A DNA stretch of 64,000 nt from Prauserella alba. Its GTDB lineage: Bacteria > Actinomycetota > Actinomycetes > Mycobacteriales > Pseudonocardiaceae. Positions 17,805 through 25,054 of the stretch are shown piece by piece (position 1 is the stretch's first letter; every line of letters begins with the position of its first letter). The notes below the pieces were generated by a model. That model did no database searches and had not been told where the DNA came from. It saw only the letters and a program-made list of their open reading frames with translations. The position numbers were made by a program, and so were the translations under genes. Location of the stretch: contig NZ_JAMTCH010000004.1 in the NCBI RefSeq assembly GCF_024171735.1, positions 372,001 to 436,000 on the forward strand. Direction: 5' to 3'.

Positions 17805-18886
17805 ACGACCACCACCGAACGCAGCACCTCACCGGCGTGCATGGTGTGGAAGGCCTTCTCGACGTCGTCGAGCGCGATCCGCTCCGTGACGAACTTGTCG
17901 AGCGGCAGCCTGCCCTCCCGGTACAGGTTGACCAGCATCGGGAAGTCCCGCTCGGGCAGGCAGTCGCCGTACCAGGACGACTTGAGCGAGCCGCCGTGGG
18001 CGAACACGTCGATCAGCGGCAGCTCCAGGCGCATGTCCGGGGTGGGCACGCCGACCAGCACGGCGGTGCCCGCGAGGTCACGGGCGTAGAACGCCTGGGT
18101 CCACGTCTCGGGCCTCCCGACGGCGTCGATGACGACGTCGGCGCCGAAACCGCCGGTCAGGGCCTGGATGGCCTCGACGGTGTCGGTCTCGGCGGCGTTG
18201 ACGGTGTGGGTGGCCCCGAGGTCGACGGCCCAGTCGAGCTTCTTGGGGTCACGGTCGACCGCGATGATCGGCGACGCACCGGCCAGGCGCGCGCCCGCGA
18301 TGGCGGCGTCACCGACACCGCCGCAGCCGATCACGGCGACCGAGTCCCCGCGCCCGACGCCGCCGGTGTTCACGGCCGAACCGATGCCGGCCATGACACC
18401 GCAGCCGAGCAGGCCTGCCACCGCGGGATCGGTGTCGGGATCGACCTTGGTGCACTGCCCCGCGTGCACCAGGGTCTTGTCGGCGAACGCGCCGATCCCC
18501 AGCGCCGGGGACAGTTCGGTGCCGTCGGGGAGGGTCATCTTCTGCGTGGCGTTGAACGTGTCGAAGCAGTACTGCGGGCGGCCGCGCTTGCAGGCCCGGC
18601 ACTGTCCGCACACGGCGCGCCAGTTGAGCACGACGAAGTCGCCCGGCTGCACGGAGTCCACGCCCTCACCGACGCTCTCGACCGTGCCGGCGGCCTCGTG
18701 GCCCAGCAGGAACGGGAACTCGTCGTTGATCCCGCCGTCGCGGTAGGTCAAGTCGGTATGGCACACGCCGCACGCGGCGATCGCGACGACGACCTCACCG
18801 GGTCCGGGGTCGGGGATGACGATGTCGGTGAGCTCGACCGGAGCTCCCTCGGCGCGGGCGATCACGCCGCGAACGTGTTGTGGCAT
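17801..18886 (-). CDS. mscR: S-(hydroxymethyl)mycothiol dehydrogenase (formaldehyde dehydrogenase)
   Basis: This 361-residue zinc-dependent medium-chain dehydrogenase matches the MscR/AdhE2 group. The catalytic zinc site is C-G-V-C-H-T-D (about 39-45) with GHEAAG; the structural zinc Cys cluster is [15 protein letters not shown] (about 94-108). The NAD site [11 protein letters not shown] lies near residue 195. It oxidises the spontaneous adduct of formaldehyde and mycothiol, the actinobacterial counterpart of the glutathione route. With the methanol dehydrogenase at 48-49 kb it forms a methanol-to-formate path. AAGGA lies 9 bases before ATG 18886. Confidence 0.92.
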   Translation of the reverse strand: MPQHVRGVIARAEGAPVELTDIVIPDPGPGEVVVAIAACGVCHTDLTYRDGGINDEFPFLLGHEAAGTVESVGEGVDSVQPGDFVVLNWRAVCGQCRACKRGRPQYCFDTFNATQKMTLPDGTELSPALGIGAFADKTLVHAGQCTKVDPDTDPAVAGLLGCGVMAGIGSAVNTGGVGRGDSVAVIGCGGVGDAAIAGARLAGASPIIAVDRDPKKLDWAVDLGATHTVNAAETDTVEAIQALTGGFGADVVIDAVGRPETWTQAFYARDLAGTAVLVGVPTPDMRLELPLIDVFAHGGSLKSSWYGDCLPERDFPMLVNLYREGRLPLDKFVTERIALDDVEKAFHTMHAGEVLRSVVVV

Positions 18887-18912
18887 CGGGGCAGTTCCTT
18901 CGGATCGGCGAA

Positions 18913-18940
18913 CAAGACATGCGCATCACCGCATGCCTTG
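18913..18940. promoter_or_regulatory. 11-6-11 inverted repeat upstream of mscR
   Basis: CAAGACATGCG (18913-18923) and CGCATGCCTTG (18930-18940) form an inverted repeat with one mismatch, 27 bases before the mscR start. It could be an operator or an mRNA leader hairpin. Confidence 0.4.
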
Positions 18941-18972
18941 CCGACGGTAGTGCGCCGGACCACGCGCACAAC

Positions 18973-18988
18973 CTGTCCGGACGGACAG
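18973..18988. promoter_or_regulatory. C1-regulon palindrome, copy 1 (mscR / LuxR-kinase divergent promoter)
   Basis: CTGTCCGGACGGACAG is a two-fold symmetric 16-mer apart from its centre. On the minus strand it reads CTGTCCGTCCGGACAGGTT. It lies about 86 bases before mscR and at about -36 to -51 relative to the leaderless start of the regulator at 19024. Matching sites occur at 36853 and 49508. Confidence 0.6.
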
Positions 18989-19023
18989 CAATACCTCGAC
19001 CTCCGACGAGTTAGGCTGGGCAG

Positions 19024-20298
19024 ATGTCGAACGAACCGGACCCCGCCACCGCCCTGACCGGGCTGCGAGAGGTCCTCGACGGGCCGCTGCACGACATCGC
19101 CCGCCGCCTCTCCCACCTCATCGCGAGCCGGTGGCCGCACACCGCCCTGATCGTATTCACCCGCGAGTGCGCGGGCCGTCCGCGCAAGGTCGCCGGCGAC
19201 GTCGACATGCTCAACAAGGTCACCATCAGCGAGCTCGAACAGATCAAACAGGAACTCGACCCCGGCATTCCCGTCTGCTCGACGTTCGCGATCGCGGGTC
19301 AGCGACGGACGGTGTGGACGGTGCGCGACCCGTCGGACATGCTGCTCGTCCTGGTTCCCCGCTCCCCCGGCCACCCGCTGCCCCAGCCCGGCCTGCTCAC
19401 CGCGCTGTTCGGCATCGTCGCCACGTCGATCCGCCAGCAGGTGGCCCAGGCCAGCCCCGACTACCTCGCCGAGTCCCGCGCGGCCGCGCTCGAACGTGAA
19501 CGCACCATCACCGAACTGGCCACCGCGCACGAGTCCACGCTGGTCGGGCTGCTGACGACGTTGCGCTCGACCGAGCTGGACGACACCCGTGCGCGGGTGG
19601 CGGCGACGGACGCCGCATCGTCGGCCCTGGTCTCGCTGCGCACCGCGCAGCGATCCGAACAGGCACTGTCCAATGAGGCCACCTCGGCCGCGTTCACCGC
19701 GCTGCGCAACGAGATCCGGCAGATATTGCGGCACCACCAGGCGCCGATCGAGTTCGCCGCGCCGACCGGCACGGGCAGCAGAACTCTGCCCGGCGACATC
19801 GCGCACGCCGCCCGCGCGATGACCCGCACGGCGGTGCTGGCGCTCACGGCCGATCCCGAGTTGGCGCGGCTGCGCATCGCGTGGACCTGCGACGACGCGA
19901 CGCTGCTGGTCGACGTGCGAGATCAGAGCACGGGCAACCTCGACGCCGAGGGACTGCATCGGCAGCTCCAGGGCCGCGCGCGGACGCTCGGCGCCACGGT
20001 CGGCGTCGACGCCACACCGGGCTGGGGCAGCCGCGTCACGATCGAACTACCGCTCGACCCACCGGCCGACACCGGTGTGGAGACCCGGCTGACCGACCTC
20101 AACCGGCGGGAACGCGAGGTACTGGACCTGCTCGCGCAGGGCAAGCGCAACAAGGCGATCGCCGCGGACCTGGGCGTCACCGAGAGCACCGTCAAGTTCC
20201 ACGTCACGCGGGTGCTGCACAAACTCGACGTCAGCACCCGCGGCGAGGCGGCCGCGCTGGCCCTCACCGCGGGCGCCGACTCAGCGGTACGCGCGTAA
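19024..20298 (+). CDS. Fused kinase-like/LuxR-HTH transcriptional regulator
   Basis: In this 424-residue protein, residues 1-140 look like a GAF-type sensory region. About 150-230 is helical, where a HisKA_3 dimerisation helix would lie, but I see no clear phospho-acceptor motif. About 260-345 resembles an HATPase_c lobe ending in the G-W-G-S-R-V-T-I-E-L-P pattern. Residues 360-415 are a full LuxR HTH (LTDLNRREREVLDLLAQGKRNKAIAADLGVTESTVKFHVTRVL region). A sensor and DNA-binding output are thus fused in one chain without a receiver. It is divergent from mscR, so control of formaldehyde oxidation is likely. A TAGGCT -10 (19012-19017) lies 6 bases before the ATG, implying a leaderless transcript. 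Confidence 0.8.
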   Translation: MSNEPDPATALTGLREVLDGPLHDIARRLSHLIASRWPHTALIVFTRECAGRPRKVAGDVDMLNKVTISELEQIKQELDPGIPVCSTFAIAGQRRTVWTVRDPSDMLLVLVPRSPGHPLPQPGLLTALFGIVATSIRQQVAQASPDYLAESRAAALERERTITELATAHESTLVGLLTTLRSTELDDTRARVAATDAASSALVSLRTAQRSEQALSNEATSAAFTALRNEIRQILRHHQAPIEFAAPTGTGSRTLPGDIAHAARAMTRTAVLALTADPELARLRIAWTCDDATLLVDVRDQSTGNLDAEGLHRQLQGRARTLGATVGVDATPGWGSRVTIELPLDPPADTGVETRLTDLNRREREVLDLLAQGKRNKAIAADLGVTESTVKFHVTRVLHKLDVSTRGEAAALALTAGADSAVRA

Positions 20299-20476
20299 CG
20301 CCCGCGCACGGCGCTACGCCGGCCACGGTCGGTCAGCAGCGACACCGGTTCGCCACTCGGCGCCCCGAACGCGGCAACCAGCACGGAACCGTCGTGCATC
20401 CGCCCACGGTCACCGGCATCAGCATCGCCAGGAAGGCGCGCGGCCGGCACGCGGTCTTCCGACAGCCGAACGGGAG

Positions 20477-21367
20477 TCAGCCGGCCCGGCGGCCGCCCGA
20501 CGGTGGCCGGGGCAGGACGATCGGCGTGCCGGTGAGCGGGTCGTCGATGACGGCGCAGCTGAGCGAGAACACGGATTCGATCGTGCCGGGCTGCAGGACG
20601 TCGGCGGGCGGACCCTCGGCGGCGATGCGGCCGTCCTTGACCGCCACGAGGTGGTGGGCGTAGCGGCCCGCGAGGTTCAGGTCGTGCAGGACGAGCACGG
20701 TGGTGCGGCCGAGCGTGGCGTTCAGGTCGGTGAGCAGTTCGAGCAGGTCGACCTGGTGAGTCAGGTCGAGGTGGGCGGTGGGCTCGTCGAGCAGCATGAC
20801 GTCGGGGTCCTGGGCGAGTGCGAGCGCGAGCCATGCCCGTTGCCGCTGACCGCCGGACAGTTCGTCGACCGGCCGTTCGGCGAGGTCGGTGATGCCGGTG
20901 GCCGCCATCGCCGCCGTGATCGCGGTGTCGTCGGCGTCGGTGTGGTGGCGGAACCAGCGCTGGTGCGGGTGCCGCCCGCGGCCGACGAGGTCGGCGACGG
21001 TGATGCCGTCGGGTGCGAGGGGCTGCTGGGGAAGCAGACCGAGGCGCCGGGCGAGCGTTTTGGTGGCGAGCCGCGCGATGTCCTGCCCGTCGAGCAGGAC
21101 GGTTCCGCGGCGCGGGGTCATCAGCCGCGCCAGCCCGCGCAGCAGCGTCGACTTGCCGCTGCCGTTGGCGCCGACGATGACCGTGATCCGGCCGGGTGGG
21201 ACGGCGACGGAGACGTCCTGCACGACGGGCGCCGCGTCGTAGCCGAGGGTGAGCCCCTCGGCCGACAGTTCCGTGGCCGGCTGCGTCGTGGCCGGCTGTT
21301 CCGCCGGGCACGCGGTCGAGGTCGGGGGCGTTGTCGAGGTCGTGGTTGTGGTCGTGTCCGGGTTCAT
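20477..21367 (-). CDS. btuD: Cobalamin ABC transporter ATP-binding protein (BtuD-like)
   Basis: This 296-residue FecE/BtuD-type ATPase has a Walker A GANGSGKST at about 76-84, signature LSGGQRQR, Walker B VMLLDEPTAHLD and an H-loop His in VLVLHDLN. The first 30 residues are Thr/Pro-rich and disordered. Alone it could serve iron-siderophore uptake, but the operon is headed by a cobalamin riboswitch, so B12 import is preferred. ATG 21367 overlaps the stop of the upstream permease (ATGA). It is the last gene of the four-gene operon. Confidence 0.9.
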   Translation of the reverse strand: MNPDTTTTTTSTTPPTSTACPAEQPATTQPATELSAEGLTLGYDAAPVVQDVSVAVPPGRITVIVGANGSGKSTLLRGLARLMTPRRGTVLLDGQDIARLATKTLARRLGLLPQQPLAPDGITVADLVGRGRHPHQRWFRHHTDADDTAITAAMAATGITDLAERPVDELSGGQRQRAWLALALAQDPDVMLLDEPTAHLDLTHQVDLLELLTDLNATLGRTTVLVLHDLNLAGRYAHHLVAVKDGRIAAEGPPADVLQPGTIESVFSLSCAVIDDPLTGTPIVLPRPPSGGRRAG

Positions 21368-22413
21368 CCGGTGTGTCCGATCCGGTTGGCGCGAGCGAGC
21401 AGGTAGAGCAGGACGGGGGCGCCGAGGACTCCGGTCACGGCGCCGACGGGCAGTTCGGTGGGTGCGAACAGCAGCCGCGCGACGAGGTCGGCGCCGGTCA
21501 CGAGCAGTGCACCCGTCGCGGCCGCAGGGCCGAGCGCCGCCGACCTGCCCGCCAGCAGCCGCCGCGTGATCTGCGGGGCGACGAGGGCGATGAACCCGAT
21601 CGGCCCCGCCGCCGCAGTGGCCATGGCCGCGAGGGCCACTGCGGTGATGATCAGGGCGAGCCGGATCCGATGTGCCCCGCCGATGAGTGTCCTGGCCAGG
21701 TCGTCGCCGAGTTCGAGGACGCGGAGGTGCCTGCCCAGCACCAGCAGCACGGGAACGGCCGCCGCCAGGGTGGCGACGATGATCGTGACGTGCAGGGCGC
21801 CACGGTTGGCGAGGCTGCCGGTGAGCCACGACGCGGCGCTGAGCACCTGGTGATACTCGGCCCGCACGAGGAGGTAGGAGATCGCCGACGAGAGCATCGC
21901 CGCGATGCCGATGCCCACCAGCACGAGCCGGTAGCCGTTCAGCCCGCGATTGAGTGCGACGAGCACGATCGCCGCGGACGTCAGCATCGCCCCGGCCAGC
22001 GCCCCGAACACCAGCGACGCCCCGGCGCCGCCGACGACGGTCATCACGAGCAGTGCACCGAAGGACGCGCCTGCGTTCACCCCGATCACGTCGGGGCTCA
22101 CCAGCGGGTTCGCCGCGATCCGTTGCAGGATCGCGCCCGACAAGGCGAAGGCCGCGCCGACCCCGAGACCGGTCACCGTGCGGGGCAGCCGGTCCCGGAC
22201 CACCACGTCGTACTCGATGAGCGTGCCTCCCCCGCCGAGCACCCGCAGTGTGTCGGCGAGCCGCAGGTCGAACTCGCCGAGGCCGAGCGAGGCCACGGCG
22301 AGCGCCAGCGCAGCCAGCCACAGCGCCGACGTCAACAGCGCCGAGCGCCTGCTCAGCCGCAACGCGACGGTTCCGCGGGCGGCGTGCACGACGACGGTGT
22401 CCCGGGCCGTCAC
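21364..22413 (-). CDS. btuC: Cobalamin ABC transporter permease (BtuC/FecCD family)
   Basis: This 349-residue polytopic permease of the BtuC/FecCD fold has around ten hydrophobic segments. It shows the typical RLPRTVTGLGVGAAFALSGAILQRIAANPLVSPDVIGVNAGAS region and the cytoplasmic coupling stretch GPIGFIALVAPQITR. GTG 22413 overlaps the preceding permease stop (GTGA), and the gene's own stop overlaps the ATPase start. Having two different permease genes suggests a heterodimeric channel, as in FepDG, which is less common for B12 systems. Confidence 0.9.
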   Translation of the reverse strand: MTARDTVVVHAARGTVALRLSRRSALLTSALWLAALALAVASLGLGEFDLRLADTLRVLGGGGTLIEYDVVVRDRLPRTVTGLGVGAAFALSGAILQRIAANPLVSPDVIGVNAGASFGALLVMTVVGGAGASLVFGALAGAMLTSAAIVLVALNRGLNGYRLVLVGIGIAAMLSSAISYLLVRAEYHQVLSAASWLTGSLANRGALHVTIIVATLAAAVPVLLVLGRHLRVLELGDDLARTLIGGAHRIRLALIITAVALAAMATAAAGPIGFIALVAPQITRRLLAGRSAALGPAAATGALLVTGADLVARLLFAPTELPVGAVTGVLGAPVLLYLLARANRIGHTG

Positions 22414-23558
22414 AGCTGCGCCACCTTCCGGCGGCGCACCAGGTAGAGGAACAGCGGCCCGCCCGCGAGCCCGGTCACGATGCCCACCTGCAGTTGCTCG
22501 GGCTGCACCAGCAACCGGCCCGCGACGTCGGCGAGGAGCAGCAGGGCCGGGCCCAGCAGAGCCGACAGCGGCATGATCCACCGGTAGTCGGGGCCGACCA
22601 GCAGGCGTGCGATGTGCGGAACCGCCAGGCCGACGAACGCGATGGGCCCGGCGATCACGGTCGCCGCACCGGCGAGGAGCAGCACCGATACCGCCGCGAG
22701 CACGCGGACCGCCACCAAGCGTGTCCCCAGGCTGCGCGCCATGTCCTCGCCCAGCGCGATCGTGTTGAGACTGCCACCGACCGCCAGCGCCAGCACGAGG
22801 CCGATCGCCAGGACCGGTCCGACGGCTGTGGCCTCCGCCCCGGCACGGGTGAGCGAGCCGACGGCCCAGAACCGGTACTCGTCCAGCGTGGCCGCGTCGA
22901 GCAGGGTGATGATGGTGGTCATCGAGCCGACCATGGCGGTGAGCGCCGCCCCTGCCAGCGCCAGTTTGACCGGCGTCGCTCCGCCCCGGCCGAGCGATCC
23001 GAGGACGTAGACGAAAAGGGCGGCGGCTCCGGCCCCGGCGAACGCGAACCACAGGTGGCCGCCGGCCGCGGTCACCCCCAGTGCGATCGCGGTCACCACG
23101 GCCAACGACGCGCCCGCGTTGATGCCCAGGATTCCCGGGCCCGCCAACGGGTTGCGGGTGAGGCCCTGCATCACCGCACCGGCTACGCCCAGTGCACTAC
23201 CGGCCAGCAGGCCCGAGACGGTCCGCGGGATTCGCACGTGCCACACGACCGTCTCGACGTCCCCGTGTCCCGGCGAGACGAGCGCCGACAACACGCCCGC
23301 CGGCGAAACCGGATAGTTTCCGACCACAAGGGACAGTGCGCACGCAGCGGCGAGCAGTGCCACCGTCGACACCGCCCAGGCCACTGTGGACCAACGCCCG
23401 GAGCTGCGCCCCTGCACCCGTGTTGCCTGCGGTGCCGGCGCTGCTTGTGGTTCCGGCGCCGTCCCGGGCACGCCACCGCTCGGCGACGCGTCCCCGGCGG
23501 CGGGCGACGGGCTGTCTACCGGCCGCGCCGCCTCGGTCGCGGAGCTCCCCTTGTTCAC
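22410..23558 (-). CDS. btuC: Cobalamin ABC transporter permease, second subunit (BtuC/FecCD family)
   Basis: This 382-residue FecCD-type permease has a 50-residue Ala/Pro-rich cytoplasmic N terminus before the first membrane segment. Conserved blocks include RIPRTVSGLLAGSALGVAGAVMQGLTRNPLAGPGILGINAGASL and GPIAFVGLAVPHIAR. GTG 23558 lies 10 bases after the binding-protein stop. It pairs with the next permease gene to form the transmembrane pore. Confidence 0.9.
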   Translation of the reverse strand: MNKGSSATEAARPVDSPSPAAGDASPSGGVPGTAPEPQAAPAPQATRVQGRSSGRWSTVAWAVSTVALLAAACALSLVVGNYPVSPAGVLSALVSPGHGDVETVVWHVRIPRTVSGLLAGSALGVAGAVMQGLTRNPLAGPGILGINAGASLAVVTAIALGVTAAGGHLWFAFAGAGAAALFVYVLGSLGRGGATPVKLALAGAALTAMVGSMTTIITLLDAATLDEYRFWAVGSLTRAGAEATAVGPVLAIGLVLALAVGGSLNTIALGEDMARSLGTRLVAVRVLAAVSVLLLAGAATVIAGPIAFVGLAVPHIARLLVGPDYRWIMPLSALLGPALLLLADVAGRLLVQPEQLQVGIVTGLAGGPLFLYLVRRRKVAQL

Positions 23559-23568
23559 CGGGTTTCCC

Positions 23569-24696
23569 TCAGTCGACGAGAGCGGGGTGCAGCACGGACG
23601 CCACCAGTTCGATGCTGTGGGCGGCGCGGACTCCGGCGCTGCGGTCGGCGAACAGGAACGGGTGCACCGCCCTGTCCTGCACGGCGGTGACGCCGGAGAG
23701 GGCCGGGTCGCGCAGGATGGCGTCGACCTCGGGGCGGGCGTCCTGTTCGGTCATGCTCGCGTCGCAGCACGCGTCGGTGAGGATGACGTCGGGGTCACGC
23801 TTGACCAGTTCCTCGGCGCCGACGTCGATGTTGCGCTTCCTAGACAGGTCGGCGAAGGCGTTCGTGCCGCCTGCCCGTTCGATGATGTGCGAGCCGAAGT
23901 CGATGCCGCTCGCGATGCTGTAGCTGCCGTCCTCGTTCGGGGACACGATGGCGACCGACGGCCGCTCGGCGTCGGCGACCTGCTTCTCGACGGCGGCGAT
24001 CCGCTGCCGCATGTCGGCGATCACGGCGTCCGCCTTGTCCTCGACGCCGAACAGGGCGCCGAGGTCGCGCAGGTCGCGGTAGATGTTCTCGACCTTCACC
24101 GTGGCCGGGTCGATCGACTGGTCGGTGAGGCCGTCCTCGCTGGGGCAGAGCGGCGAGAGGATCCAGCTCTGCACGCCGACCCCCCGCAGACTGGCACGTG
24201 TGCCGACCGAGCTGTCCGCGCTCTGTTCCGCGAAGAATCCGTTGAAACCCGACAGCACGAAGTCCGGTTTCTTCTGCAACAGCGCTTCTCTGCTGGGAAG
24301 ACTGGGAACGTAGTCCACATCGGCCTGACGGTCGGCGTACTCCGGCAGCACCTTCGCGTCCAGGAACGCCGTGCCCACGATCCGGTCGCTCACACCGAGG
24401 GCGTGGGCCAGTTCGATGGCGGGTTGGTAGGCGGCGTAGATGCGCTGCGGCGGATCGGCCACGGAGACGTCGATGCCGCAGTTGGTCCTGCTGATCGCAC
24501 CCCCCTCGGCCGAGGCGGAGTCCGGTGGTGGCGGCGCGCAGGCAGTCGCGGCGACCAGGACCGCGGCGAACAGGGAAACGATCGCGCCAGGGTTACGCCT
24601 CCGGCGCAGTACAGGATGGCGTCTCCGGCGCAGGGTGATTGTGCGCCTCCGGCGCAGAGTGAACGAATCGCGCCTTCGGCGCAGCGGCAATGACAT
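23569..24696 (-). CDS. btuF: Cobalamin-binding lipoprotein (BtuF-like)
   Basis: This 375-residue periplasmic-binding-type lipoprotein has a hydrophobic stretch ending in VAATAC around residue 55, a usable though non-ideal lipobox. The TroA/BtuF fold follows (PQRIYAAYQPAIELAHALGVSDRIVGTAF...PDVILTDACCDAS). The positively charged n-region is unusual: four repeats of a Leu-Arg-Arg-Arg-Arg unit are encoded by a tandem array of GC palindromes (24596-24685). I chose ATG 24696, because a longer frame would run into the riboswitch aptamer (24760-24916). Ligand assignment as B12 rests on that riboswitch. Confidence 0.87.
   Translation of the reverse strand: MSLPLRRRRDSFTLRRRRTITLRRRRHPVLRRRRNPGAIVSLFAAVLVAATACAPPPPDSASAEGGAISRTNCGIDVSVADPPQRIYAAYQPAIELAHALGVSDRIVGTAFLDAKVLPEYADRQADVDYVPSLPSREALLQKKPDFVLSGFNGFFAEQSADSSVGTRASLRGVGVQSWILSPLCPSEDGLTDQSIDPATVKVENIYRDLRDLGALFGVEDKADAVIADMRQRIAAVEKQVADAERPSVAIVSPNEDGSYSIASGIDFGSHIIERAGGTNAFADLSRKRNIDVGAEELVKRDPDVILTDACCDASMTEQDARPEVDAILRDPALSGVTAVQDRAVHPFLFADRSAGVRAAHSIELVASVLHPALVD
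24596..24685. repeat. Tandem GC-palindrome repeats inside btuF signal region
   Basis: Four copies of a palindromic core of the form GCGCCTCCGGCGCAG (starting near 24596, 24619, 24643 and 24670) are spaced 24-27 bases apart. On the coding strand each gives CTGCGCCGGAGGCGC, that is Leu-Arg-Arg-Arg-Arg. A related palindrome occurs at 35278-35300. Confidence 0.75.
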
Positions 24697-24739
24697 CGTC
24701 AGCCCGCCCCTCCAGGTCCTCGTGGATCGGGTCATCGGT

Positions 24740-24756
24740 GTGCGAGCGGGTCGCAC
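24740..24756 (-). promoter_or_regulatory. Hairpin between B12 aptamer and btuF start
   Basis: GTGCGA and TCGCAC pair around a 5-base loop just downstream of the aptamer. It may be part of the riboswitch expression platform; the ribosome-binding region of btuF follows about 40 bases later. Confidence 0.45.
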
Positions 24757-24759
24757 GGT

Positions 24760-24916
24760 GCCGTGGCCGGTCTCCTGGCTGACGGGTCGTACGCGCTGCG
24801 CCTGCCTTCCCGGAACGTTCGTTCCAGTGGCTTGCATGCTGAACGGCACAGCACTTCCCGAATCACAGTGGCGAGGGCCGCTCCGGTTTTCCACCGGATT
24901 CCCGTGCACCACGGCG
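24760..24916 (-). promoter_or_regulatory. Cobalamin (adenosylcobalamin) riboswitch aptamer
   Basis: Read on the minus strand, the region contains the diagnostic cobalamin-riboswitch order. The P1 arm GCCGTGG (24916-24910) is followed by GGGAATCCGGTG, AAACCGGAGCGGCCC and CGCCACTGTGA. A variable arm with GCCACTGGAA comes next, then the B12 box AGCCAGGAGACCGGCCAC and the closing P1 arm CCACGGC (24766-24760). It lies 64 bases before btuF and would shut off the btu operon when intracellular B12 is high. This is what identifies the downstream FecCD-type transporter as a cobalamin importer. Confidence 0.93.
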
Positions 24917-25054
24917 GTGTGAACCTAACAGACCCACACGCCACCCGGGGTGTGTCGGCACCCACACGGCGCAGAATGCCCTGGTCGAGGTTTCGACCGG
25001 CCCCGCACCGGCAACCTCCACCCTGCAGAGTCCCCGGGTGAAAGAAGCGGACGG

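Noticed and set aside
20477-24696. Iron-siderophore uptake as the function of the ABC operon
   Set aside because: The family allows it, but the cobalamin riboswitch directly upstream makes B12 import the better call; no siderophore genes or iron box were seen nearby.
24697-24912. N-terminal extension of the btuF frame up to 24912
   Set aside because: It would translate through the conserved cobalamin aptamer and the P1 arm; the start at 24696 lies downstream of the riboswitch.
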